Assembly: GCA_028066355.1 (NCBI GenBank)
Contig: JALCBP010000006.1
Span: forward strand, 11,905 to 75,904
Length of the DNA stretch: 64,000 nucleotides
DNA from: UBA1268 sp002694955
Lineage (GTDB): Bacteria; Planctomycetota; Planctomycetia; Pirellulales; UBA1268
Direction of reading: 5' to 3'
In this document: positions 31,698 to 39,525 of the stretch, piece after piece
Layout: every line of letters starts with the position of its first letter
Position numbering within the stretch: the stretch's first letter is position 1
Position numbers and translations under genes: made by a program
The notes under the pieces: generated by a model
Seen by the model: the letters and a program-made list of their open reading frames with translations, nothing else
Told to the model about the DNA's origin: nothing
The model's database searches: none

Positions 31698-34460
31698 TCA
31701 AGACATCATCTCCGAATTTACACCTGATCCGGCAACCTCTTTCAACGCCATCCGAATCGTTGCAAGACGGTCTGAGTCTTCGACTTTTGCACCATCAAAG
31801 TCGACCACATGAAATGCATCTACAATCTGGTCAAGATAGGTGCTGATTTTTGCTGAACGCACCGAGAATTGATGTTCGTAAAGCGTTTTCGATAAAGCGA
31901 GAAGAAGCCCATCAGAATCCTCTGCGAAAACTTCGATTATTGTCGCATCCGTCGACGAGTCGTTGTCGACCTGAACTCGTGGCGGCAATTTTGCAGCTGC
32001 CTGCACTTCGGATGCGAAAGGGTTCCACCTTCGCTTGATCGATGGCAACTCATTCTCAAGGCAGGACTCAACAGCTTTCGAAATCTCTTCTAACCGTCCC
32101 GCCGGAACAGTACCAACAAAGTCTTTATCCACAACACGAAAATGATCAATAAGATATTCATCATCGAGTGTGTGAATATCAGCTGAAAGGATTTCAAGCC
32201 GTTGGCTCGCCAACCCGGCTGCTATTCTGTGAAATACGCCGGATATTAGGGACGCTCTCAATCCAACAGTGACTGATATTGTCGATGTGTCAGGTTGCCA
32301 CCGGACGGCAACGAATCGTCCACCAGTCGGTAGATTGGTCAATTTAGCGAGTTCTTCAACAACGCGATTCGGCTCGTACGATCGAAGATAGCCACGAGGA
32401 AGGTCGGTTGCGAGCCTTACGAGTGGTTCACTCGCATCTAGGTCTGCCAGAAGTTCGCTTATTTCTGCCCGCCTAAGATCCGCGCCCCGGTCATTCGCAT
32501 CGGGATCAAGAAACTGTAGCGTCCGGTTATAGAGATCGCTCAGGAGTTCTGCCTTCCACTGATTCCAAACACCGGGTCCAACAGCTGCAATATCTGCCAT
32601 CGTCAAAACGGTGAGGAGCCGCAGAATTTCAGGGGAGCCAACCTCACGAGCAAATGAAAGAACAAGTGAATCGTCATCGACATTTCGCCTGAAGGCAAGT
32701 TCCGCCATAAGAAGGTGACGCAGTACAAGAAACTCAAGTACCTCCGCCTCATCATTGTCCAGGCCAAATAGGGGAGCAACATCTCTTGCTATTCGAGCAC
32801 CGACCTCGCTGTGATCACCCTCATATCCTTTGCCAAGATCATGAATTAATAGCGCAAGCAGCACGAGCCGTCGCCTTCTTCGAACCTGGCGCCAGACATC
32901 ACCGAGCCAGCCTTCATCAGCATCGAGTTCATTGGCCCTCTCGACTGCCAGAAGGCAATGTTCGTCAACTGTATATTTATGAAAATTGTTAAACTGCAAA
33001 AGACCTCGTGCATGAAAAAAAGCGGGTAGCAATTGCTCGAGCAGTCTCAGTTCATGAAGCCTCCGAAGTGCCGGGCCGAGGGGAGAAACAATAGAGAAAA
33101 GTCCAATAAAGCGTTGCCGAGCCTCGTCTGTAACTGGTGGGGAAAATCGAGCGACTGACTGACGCAAAGCGGTCCAATTCGTCGGCTCAATCGGAACTTC
33201 ATAAAGCATTGAGAGCTCAACCAGCCGAACAATCCGCTCCATATCAGAAGCGACTGTCTTAAAGGAACTTGGCACGATAGCAACAGCCATCGGCCCCACC
33301 ACAAAGCAACCATCGACCCTATTGCCAAATAACCCAGTCATCCAGCTTCGCAGTCTACGCCCCCCCTCGGCCTGCTGTGTCAGCCCTCGTGTCACTTGGG
33401 CGACCTCACGGGTGTAACCAAAATAAACCTGCATAAAATGCTCAACACCCAACATTCCAGCAGCCGCGTAGAAACCGCGTTCCTCTGCAATGCGAACCTG
33501 TTCTTCGCGTGTTAATTCATCACTTCCTCGGCCCGCCTGAATATGAAGTTCAACTCGCAGGTCTCTAAGAAAAACAAGGCATTGGCCGAGCATGTCGGCG
33601 TCTGCATCCGAAAGCCCACGATTACGATTGAGAACTCGGCGATCATCTACGGAAATAACACTTTCTCCACCAGGCAATGGTGAAGGCCCAAGAGGAAGAA
33701 GCCGGTCAGACTCAAGAAACGATAGCCATCTCGCTAGTTGGATATCTCGAATACCACCAACGGAGCGTTTGACATTTGGCTGAAGGAGATAAACGGTTTC
33801 ACCGTACTTCTTCGCTTCCTCCTTTCGAGCGGCAACGAGCATTCTTGCCATCTTCCGACGCGAACGCAGAGCCATTGCTCTCAACCGTGCGATCAGTTTG
33901 TGGCATCGCGCTTCGTCCCCTGCGAGCACCCTGAGTTCCAACAAGGAACTGAAGATAGTTGCGTCTGCTGATGCTAATTGCGTGGCCTCAGCAACAGTCC
34001 GAACACTTTGCCCGACCTCAAGTCCTGCGTCAAAAAGGTCACGTAAAAGCTGACTAGCGACTTCGGCTACTACGTCAGTCTGGCTGACATTTTCTGATAG
34101 TGAGCTTCGATTTTTCCGTATTCCTTCAGAACCAACTGTTTTCTCAAGCAACAACACTAGATCCACATCAGAACCTGGTGTCATTTCACCACGCGCGTAC
34201 CCCCCACATGCTACAACCGTTACCCGCTTGCTCACCTCGCACCGATCACTCTCCCGCAATTCTGCAAGAATTGCCTTCCAGATCTCACGCACACACCGAT
34301 CAACTGCTTTTGTCCGTAATCGACAAAGCGATAATCCATTATCACCGGCTGCGTGCCGAAGCCTGATATCTTTGTCAACCACCGCGAGCAAAGATGATGC
34401 ATCTTGAACCGACTTCCGAACCGCTCGGCTTGACGCATTACTAGCAACTGATTTATTCAT
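31698..34460 (-). CDS. glnD: Bifunctional PII uridylyltransferase/uridylyl-removing enzyme GlnD
   Basis: This 920-residue nitrogen sensor modifies and demodifies PII proteins. The nucleotidyltransferase domain contains CGGYARGEMTPGSDVDLV with the metal-binding Asp pair. The GlnE-like middle domain follows, and the HD domain is seen at HDLGKGYEGDHSEVGA. Two C-terminal ACT domains (about 735-815 and 845-915) bind glutamine. The order and length are standard for GlnD. Its ATG overlaps the stop of the upstream adenosyltransferase gene by four bases. No glnB or glnA is in the window. Confidence 0.95.
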   Translation of the reverse strand: MNKSVASNASSRAVRKSVQDASSLLAVVDKDIRLRHAAGDNGLSLCRLRTKAVDRCVREIWKAILAELRESDRCEVSKRVTVVACGGYARGEMTPGSDVDLVLLLEKTVGSEGIRKNRSSLSENVSQTDVVAEVASQLLRDLFDAGLEVGQSVRTVAEATQLASADATIFSSLLELRVLAGDEARCHKLIARLRAMALRSRRKMARMLVAARKEEAKKYGETVYLLQPNVKRSVGGIRDIQLARWLSFLESDRLLPLGPSPLPGGESVISVDDRRVLNRNRGLSDADADMLGQCLVFLRDLRVELHIQAGRGSDELTREEQVRIAEERGFYAAAGMLGVEHFMQVYFGYTREVAQVTRGLTQQAEGGRRLRSWMTGLFGNRVDGCFVVGPMAVAIVPSSFKTVASDMERIVRLVELSMLYEVPIEPTNWTALRQSVARFSPPVTDEARQRFIGLFSIVSPLGPALRRLHELRLLEQLLPAFFHARGLLQFNNFHKYTVDEHCLLAVERANELDADEGWLGDVWRQVRRRRRLVLLALLIHDLGKGYEGDHSEVGARIARDVAPLFGLDNDEAEVLEFLVLRHLLMAELAFRRNVDDDSLVLSFAREVGSPEILRLLTVLTMADIAAVGPGVWNQWKAELLSDLYNRTLQFLDPDANDRGADLRRAEISELLADLDASEPLVRLATDLPRGYLRSYEPNRVVEELAKLTNLPTGGRFVAVRWQPDTSTISVTVGLRASLISGVFHRIAAGLASQRLEILSADIHTLDDEYLIDHFRVVDKDFVGTVPAGRLEEISKAVESCLENELPSIKRRWNPFASEVQAAAKLPPRVQVDNDSSTDATIIEVFAEDSDGLLLALSKTLYEHQFSVRSAKISTYLDQIVDAFHVVDFDGAKVEDSDRLATIRMALKEVAGSGVNSEMMS

Positions 34461-34996
34461 GACGGGTGCCAGGGGTCATCCTTAACGCGTGCTTGCTTAT
34501 TTACCGTTCGTGCTAATACAAACAGAAGATCACCCAAGCGGTTCAGGTATTCAATTGCATTTGCTGGAACCGTCGTTTCAAGACGACCTGCCAACGTAAC
34601 AACACGTCGTTCCGCACGACGACACACTGTTCGAGCAACATGAAGAGACGCAGCCAAAGGGCTTCCAGTCGGCAGAATAAAACTGGCTAGTGGTTCAAGG
34701 GCCTCTTCATACTGGTCAATGGCAGTTTCGAGAGCCTCTACCTGGCAAACCTTGATTCTTTCATCGTGGTCACCTGGAGTAGCTAATTCGGCACCAAGTT
34801 CAAAAAGATCGCATTGAATTACCCGCAGCAGGTCGTCAAATACATCGGCGTTCGGTTGAGCCCTGGCCATCCCGAGATGACTATTCAGTTCGTCAACCGT
34901 TCCAAACGCCTCAATGCGTGCATGATCCTTGGTCACCCTCGGACCTCCGAATAGACCTGTCTGTCCTGCATCGCCAGTTTTTGTATAAATTTTCAT
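34457..34996 (-). CDS. Cob(I)alamin adenosyltransferase (PduO/MMAB type)
   Basis: This 179-residue enzyme transfers the adenosyl group of ATP to cobalamin to make coenzyme B12. The N-terminal ATP-binding signature MKIYTKTGDAGQTGLFGG is typical of the PduO type, and the C-terminal helix has RTVCRRAERRVVTL and EYLNRLGDLLFVLAR, which carry the conserved Arg and Asn residues. I chose the ATG at 34996 because an earlier start adds 14 residues before the signature. It is the first gene of a two-gene unit with glnD, with a four-base overlap. The pairing has no obvious metabolic logic. Confidence 0.93.
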   Translation of the reverse strand: MKIYTKTGDAGQTGLFGGPRVTKDHARIEAFGTVDELNSHLGMARAQPNADVFDDLLRVIQCDLFELGAELATPGDHDERIKVCQVEALETAIDQYEEALEPLASFILPTGSPLAASLHVARTVCRRAERRVVTLAGRLETTVPANAIEYLNRLGDLLFVLARTVNKQARVKDDPWHPS

Positions 34997-35117
34997 GCGT
35001 ATCCTAGAATCTTCTCCGGTGCCGCGTGTGCAATTCATTCCTATACTAAGACGTATTTAGCTTAATTCTTTCGAAAATAAGTTTATTCAAGCCAATTTTC
35101 CTTTGGAGCTAACGCCC

Positions 35118-36251
35118 GTGATACCTCTTAAGCATATGCCTTCCGCGCCATCACAACTGCTGATTTATTTGACTGCGATTCTATCATTTGTTTCATTTCC
35201 TGCCCTCGCTTCAGAATACGAGAACACGTTTCTATCTAGCCCTGTGCGAATCACCGCTGGCCTAACAAAAGCTGGAGAAGGTTATTTCGCTCAGGACATG
35301 AGCCGCATCTGCTACCAAGGCATCCCGGACAAAAAACCGTTTTACCAGATTTTTATCCAGCCGTTTTCATCATCGACACCAAGAATCGCAGAGCCTTTCC
35401 GCGTAAGCACTGGAACAGGAAGGACAACATGTGCCTGGTTTTCGCCGAATGGAAAACAACTGCTATTTGCCTCGAGTCACCTCGACCCAGACGTCAAGAC
35501 AACAGAAGAGAACGCGATTGCTCAGGCCAAGGCGGACGCACTTGCGGGAAGACGTCGTCGATACCAATGGGACTTCGATCCCTTCATGGATTTATTCGTC
35601 GCCGATCTAGAAAAACCCGGTTCTCTGAAGCAACTCACAAATACACTTGGATATGACGCTGAGTGTTCGTTTTCCCCCGACGGGACCCGTCTTCTTTTCG
35701 TGAGTGATAGAGATGGCGACCCTGACATCTATGTTGCAAATGCAGATGGAAGCCATGTCAAACAATTAACAAATCATCCTGGATACGACGGTGGACCCTT
35801 TTTTTCACCCGACGGCCAATGGATTGCATATCGGACTGATCGACTCGAGAAAGATCTTTTACAGATTCATGTCATGAAAGCTGATGGCTCGAATGATGTT
35901 GCCATTACCCGAGGGCGAAGCGTTCATTGGGCACCGTTTTGGCACCCGACAAAACCATGGCTGATTTGGACAGGTGCTGATCATTCTGACCCGACATCCC
36001 GTCCCAACTACGATCTCTGGCTTGCTGAGTATAGCACTGATCAAAATTCTATTCAGTGCGGCACTCCTTTACGGCTTACCGACCACCCAGGAGCGGACGT
36101 CCTTCCTGTTTTTTCACCAGACGGAAAGCTTCTCATGTGGACTGCAAGTCGTGAAGCCGAGGCTGGAAAGAAGCCAACCAGCCAGCTATATGTAAGTACA
36201 ATCAAGACTGCCAACGTTGACAATGCTCTCAGTACCATTAACAAACATTGA
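35118..36251 (+). CDS. Secreted TolB-like beta-propeller (PD40 repeats) protein
   Basis: This 377-residue protein has a signal peptide (PSQLLIYLTAILSFVSFPA) ending in ALASE. The mature chain has several WD40-like PD40 repeats, recognised by ECSFSPDGTRLLFVSDRDGD, GPFFSPDGQWIAYRTDR, WAPFWHPTKPWLIWTG and LPVFSPDGKLLMWTA. This gives a six-bladed propeller like that of TolB, but without the TolB N-terminal domain. Such proteins often bind other proteins or sugars in the periplasm. The GTG at 35118 is preferred over a TTG at 35103 because GGAG lies nine bases before it. proC follows directly. Confidence 0.85.
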   Translation: MIPLKHMPSAPSQLLIYLTAILSFVSFPALASEYENTFLSSPVRITAGLTKAGEGYFAQDMSRICYQGIPDKKPFYQIFIQPFSSSTPRIAEPFRVSTGTGRTTCAWFSPNGKQLLFASSHLDPDVKTTEENAIAQAKADALAGRRRRYQWDFDPFMDLFVADLEKPGSLKQLTNTLGYDAECSFSPDGTRLLFVSDRDGDPDIYVANADGSHVKQLTNHPGYDGGPFFSPDGQWIAYRTDRLEKDLLQIHVMKADGSNDVAITRGRSVHWAPFWHPTKPWLIWTGADHSDPTSRPNYDLWLAEYSTDQNSIQCGTPLRLTDHPGADVLPVFSPDGKLLMWTASREAEAGKKPTSQLYVSTIKTANVDNALSTINKH

Positions 36252-36274
36252 CCCGAACGTCAGGACGAATCGCC

Positions 36275-37099
36275 ATGACACCCTTCGAAAACTCTATCGC
36301 CCTCATCGGAGCAGGGCAGATGGGGCAGGCCTTGGTCCGCGGGTTCTGCAGTTCTGGAGAATGTGATCCGACCGCAATCATCGCCTACGACCCCAATCCC
36401 GCTGCAGAGAAGAATCTTCAAGACACCATCTCGGGTGTACGGCTGACAACATCTGCTTCTGAAGCGACTCGAGCCGCTCGGTTTGTTATCCTCGCGGTCA
36501 AGCCTCAACATGCAGCGAGCGTGTGCCATGAGATCCAGCCTGCTATACAGGACAACTCGATTGTCATTTCAATCATTGCCGGATTGCCAACATCTTGGCT
36601 TTCTAAGGCTTTGAGAACATCCCGAGTAGTCCGAGTCATGCCGAATACACCGTGTCTCGTTGCTCAGGGCGTCTCAGCTATTTCCAATCCACCAGAACTC
36701 GACACGAAAGACTGTGAGACAATTCAACGACTCTTCTCGACCGTCGGCGTTGTGCATTCCGTTCCAGAGTCGCTTCTCGATGCTGTCACGGCTGTGTCAG
36801 GATCAGGCCCAGGCTACGTCGCACTACTAATCGATGCTCTCGCCGACGGTGGCGTACAGGCGGGTCTTCCTCGACAACTCGCTCTTGATCTCGCCGTTCA
36901 AACGTTTGCTGGCACAGCCAGCCTCATTGCAGATACAGGTGATCATCCGGCAGTTGTGAAAGACCGAGTAAGTAGTCCAGGTGGAACAACAGTCGCCGGC
37001 CTTTCGGTACTCGAGAGAAAAGGCGTCAGAGGAGCTCTTGCCGATGCAGTAGCAGCAGCAGCAGAGCGTTCAGTGGAACTGGCACGCTCTATCACCTAG
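36275..37099 (+). CDS. proC: Pyrroline-5-carboxylate reductase
   Basis: This 274-residue enzyme reduces pyrroline-5-carboxylate to proline with NADPH. The Rossmann motif is IALIGAGQMGQALVRGF. The C-terminal signature AVSGSGPGYVALLIDALAD is diagnostic, and SSPGGTTVAGL is also conserved. The ATG at 36275 is chosen because AGGA lies nine bases upstream; an in-frame TTG at 36248 would overlap the preceding gene. It follows the propeller gene by 23 bases, so the two are probably co-transcribed. Confidence 0.95.
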   Translation: MTPFENSIALIGAGQMGQALVRGFCSSGECDPTAIIAYDPNPAAEKNLQDTISGVRLTTSASEATRAARFVILAVKPQHAASVCHEIQPAIQDNSIVISIIAGLPTSWLSKALRTSRVVRVMPNTPCLVAQGVSAISNPPELDTKDCETIQRLFSTVGVVHSVPESLLDAVTAVSGSGPGYVALLIDALADGGVQAGLPRQLALDLAVQTFAGTASLIADTGDHPAVVKDRVSSPGGTTVAGLSVLERKGVRGALADAVAAAAERSVELARSIT

Positions 37100-37146
37100 C
37101 TAGCGAGCACAAGCCAGCGAGAACCTAAGTCGCTTCGAAGCTGCAC

Positions 37147-37464
37147 CTATCTGCCGCGTCGGCCCGCCTTCTTCTTTTTTGCTTTTTTAGCTAATGTCTT
37201 CTTCTTTGTTGCTTTTACCTTCTTCAGGCGGCGACTCGCCGGGCTTGATACTCCTTTTGTTTTCTTGGAGGCCTTTTTCTTTCCAGCTACTTTCTTTTTC
37301 TTAACAACTGACTTTTTTTTCTTTTTGGCCTTCCTTGTCGACGTTTTCTTTACCGTTCGCTTTTTATTTCCTGAAGATTTCTTTGCAGCCTTTTGCTCAT
37401 TACCAAAAACATTTTCCCAGCCCGCGGCATAATCAGTTGTAGAACCAACTCGAATGACCGACAT
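37147..37464 (-). CDS. Lys-rich histone H1-like protein
   Basis: This 105-residue protein has a short, non-repetitive N-terminus (SVIRVGSTTDYAAGWENVFG) followed by a tail of about 80 residues made mostly of Lys, Ala, Ser and Thr in short K-rich blocks (for example KKKKSVVKKKKVAGKKK), ending in AGRRGR. The tail resembles bacterial H1-like DNA-binding proteins, as found in Chlamydiae and planctomycetes. It should bind DNA or RNA non-specifically and could compact the nucleoid. It is convergent with proC. The role is inferred from composition only. Confidence 0.75.
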   Translation of the reverse strand: MSVIRVGSTTDYAAGWENVFGNEQKAAKKSSGNKKRTVKKTSTRKAKKKKKSVVKKKKVAGKKKASKKTKGVSSPASRRLKKVKATKKKTLAKKAKKKKAGRRGR

Positions 37465-37572
37465 ACTTCCCTCTTCTCTTCATTATTGTTTTCGTGTATT
37501 CACTGTCCCGATCCATCCAGCCTTTTTCTAAACTATTTTTACATGACGGATGTGCTGTGAATGTACCAACTC

Positions 37573-37941
37573 CTAACCGATTTTTAAGCCAACTTTTCCA
37601 AATTCTTTTGGCAAAACACGTCGATCTGATGAAAGCTGACCGGATTGAATTTCCATGAACCATTGCTTGTTGCTGCATTCAGTTCGCTCCGCCTGACAGA
37701 AAATGAGGCAATTCCGTCGACCAAGCAGCTCTGAAATACAAACGATTCCTTTCCCGCATTTCATGTCAGCCAGGGCATCGCCGTTGAGCCACATATTGGG
37801 AAGATGGCATGGGTCTGCCACAAGATAAACCCTTTCACCAGCCACAACATTCGTAGGCATTTGGAACCAGCGCACCCAGACGGAATGGTGATCTGGCGTG
37901 ACGTGTCGCTCCCATGCACGCTGAAGACTTATTTCATGCAT
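37573..37941 (-). CDS. Small protein of unknown function, overlapping the reductase gene
   Basis: This 122-residue protein starts at the ATG at 37941 (MHEISLQRAWERHVT), whose first bases overlap the end of the reductase gene (37934) by eight bases. It contains VRWFQMPTNVVAGERVYLVA and PNMWLNGDALADMK, which suggests a beta-sandwich. The close overlap supports co-translation with the reductase. The family is not recognised. An earlier in-frame start would overlap the neighbour by 90 bases and is less likely. Confidence 0.6.
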   Translation of the reverse strand: MHEISLQRAWERHVTPDHHSVWVRWFQMPTNVVAGERVYLVADPCHLPNMWLNGDALADMKCGKGIVCISELLGRRNCLIFCQAERTECSNKQWFMEIQSGQLSSDRRVLPKEFGKVGLKIG

Positions 37942-38986
37942 GAAAGCCCGCCGCCTGCTTCTCTGGTAGCACAACGGCCCTCCCCACGATTCGGCCTGCC
38001 CGCATTCGAGACGCCCATTCGCCAATTTCTTTCAAGCCAATCGTTTGCACAGGGAAAAACCCACTGACTAATGGCCATAACATAGCCAGTCTAGCCCATA
38101 GTTGTGCCCGTTTTTCACGAGATGGAAGACCTGATGCATCAATCCCTGCTAGTGTGATTCCTCTCAAAATAAATGGATAGACAGTGGTTTGAAGCTCAAC
38201 ACCACCAGCATTTCCGATACTTGCAACAGCTCCACCTGGGGCAACGACTCGGAGAACGCTCGCGAGCACGTTACCGCCCACGGTATCGACAGCCCCAAGG
38301 TAACGAGCACTCGAAAGTTGCTTTTTATCAGCAGGAAGAGCCTGTTGTGGAGATTGCACAGCAGAAGCTCCGAGTGACGTCAATACATCGCCCAGACCTT
38401 CTTTGCGAGTGCACGCTATGACTCGAAATCCAGCCAGCGCAATCGCCGCTACTGCCAACATACCCACACCACCACTGGCGCCTGTGACAAGCCACGGTAG
38501 CGGCTCATCATGCTGAAGCCGCGACTGAAAGTCCCAGTCTATGGCCGCTCGCAAGCGTTCTACCGCTAGCATCGCAGTAAGCCCTGCCGTCCCCATCGCC
38601 ATTGCCGCAGTAGCAGAGAGGCTTTCCGGTCTCTGAATGATTGCGGATGGTGGAACCCATACTTCCGTAGCAAATCCTCCTTGTATTTTTTCACCCAATC
38701 CATTGCCAGTTGCCACAACAGGCGTTCCAGCGGCAAATGCCTCACAAGTGGATCGAAGTGTACCTGCAGTATCTATACCTGGCACAAGAGGTAAGGTGCG
38801 GGCAACACCCGGGTGCCCGTCACAGGCTAGAGCGTCTTTGTAATTAAAACCTGCAGCCTCGACATCGATACATACAAAGCCTTCATGGTGGCTGTCAGGC
38901 AAGGAAGCCACCCCTGACTGGACCGCACCATCAGGGTCTCGATCAACAACCCAACCATAGGGCTCATCAGATTGTTTAGTTGTCAT
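37934..38986 (-). CDS. YhdH/AcuI-family zinc-free alcohol dehydrogenase (acrylyl-CoA reductase-like)
   Basis: This 350-residue protein belongs to the medium-chain dehydrogenase superfamily without catalytic zinc ligands. NYKDALACDGHPGVART and PLVPGIDTAGTL match the N-terminal domain of YhdH/AcuI, and VTGASGGVGMLAVAAI is the NADPH-binding motif. AcuI reduces acryloyl-CoA, formed for example from dimethylsulfoniopropionate or 3-hydroxypropionate, to propionyl-CoA. The exact substrate here is not provable. The start ATG is at 38986. Confidence 0.9.
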   Translation of the reverse strand: MTTKQSDEPYGWVVDRDPDGAVQSGVASLPDSHHEGFVCIDVEAAGFNYKDALACDGHPGVARTLPLVPGIDTAGTLRSTCEAFAAGTPVVATGNGLGEKIQGGFATEVWVPPSAIIQRPESLSATAAMAMGTAGLTAMLAVERLRAAIDWDFQSRLQHDEPLPWLVTGASGGVGMLAVAAIALAGFRVIACTRKEGLGDVLTSLGASAVQSPQQALPADKKQLSSARYLGAVDTVGGNVLASVLRVVAPGGAVASIGNAGGVELQTTVYPFILRGITLAGIDASGLPSREKRAQLWARLAMLWPLVSGFFPVQTIGLKEIGEWASRMRAGRIVGRAVVLPEKQAAGFHA

Positions 38987-39084
38987 CTGCCTTCTACTTT
39001 CCTGGCTTAGTTCCAGCTCTCAATCACCGACAACGAGTCTTCTGAGATCATTCCATAAGGCCCCACGACCGTTTTTAGCTTTCC

Positions 39085-39093
39085 TGCTATACT
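39085..39093 (+). promoter_or_regulatory. Extended -10 promoter element of trxA
   Basis: TGCTATACT at 39085-39093 is an extended -10 element (TG-n-TATACT). No clear -35 is seen. It lies about 100 bases upstream of the trxA ATG. Confidence 0.4.
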
Positions 39094-39195
39094 ACAAAAA
39101 CTGTATGTGCAATACGTGGAAAGCGATAGAGTAGCAGTTGTTACTTTGCCCGCACCACAGGCAACTACTCTCTATTCCCCCTACAGGAGAAAACA

Positions 39196-39525
39196 ATGGG
39201 AACCGCGATGGAGTTTACCGACGCTAATTTTCAGCAAGAGGTTCTTGAATCAGATGTGCCGGTGTTGGTTGACTTTTGGGCCCCTTGGTGTGGACCCTGC
39301 CGAATGATTGGCCCGGTTATTGAGGAGCTTGCCTCAGAAAATACGGGTACGTTTCGAGTTGGCAAAGTAAATGTGGACGACAATGGCAGCCTTGCTATGA
39401 ATTACAACGTTTCAAGTATTCCGGCGATCATGATTTTCAAGGGCGGTCAACTGGTCAACCAGTTCATGGGTGTCCAGTCGAAGGAGAAGTTGCAACAGGC
39501 ACTCGATGAGGCAAAGTCGGCATAG
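39196..39525 (+). CDS. trxA: Thioredoxin
   Basis: This 109-residue redox protein has the active-site WAPWCGPCRMIGP (Cys32 and Cys35) and the cis-Pro motif VSSIPAIMIFKGG. Size and motifs are those of a classic thioredoxin reducing cytoplasmic disulfides. AGGAGA lies nine bases upstream of the ATG. Its last 62 bases overlap the 3' end of the sigma-factor gene on the other strand. A hairpin at 39569-39594 probably ends its transcript. Confidence 0.96.
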   Translation: MGTAMEFTDANFQQEVLESDVPVLVDFWAPWCGPCRMIGPVIEELASENTGTFRVGKVNVDDNGSLAMNYNVSSIPAIMIFKGGQLVNQFMGVQSKEKLQQALDEAKSA

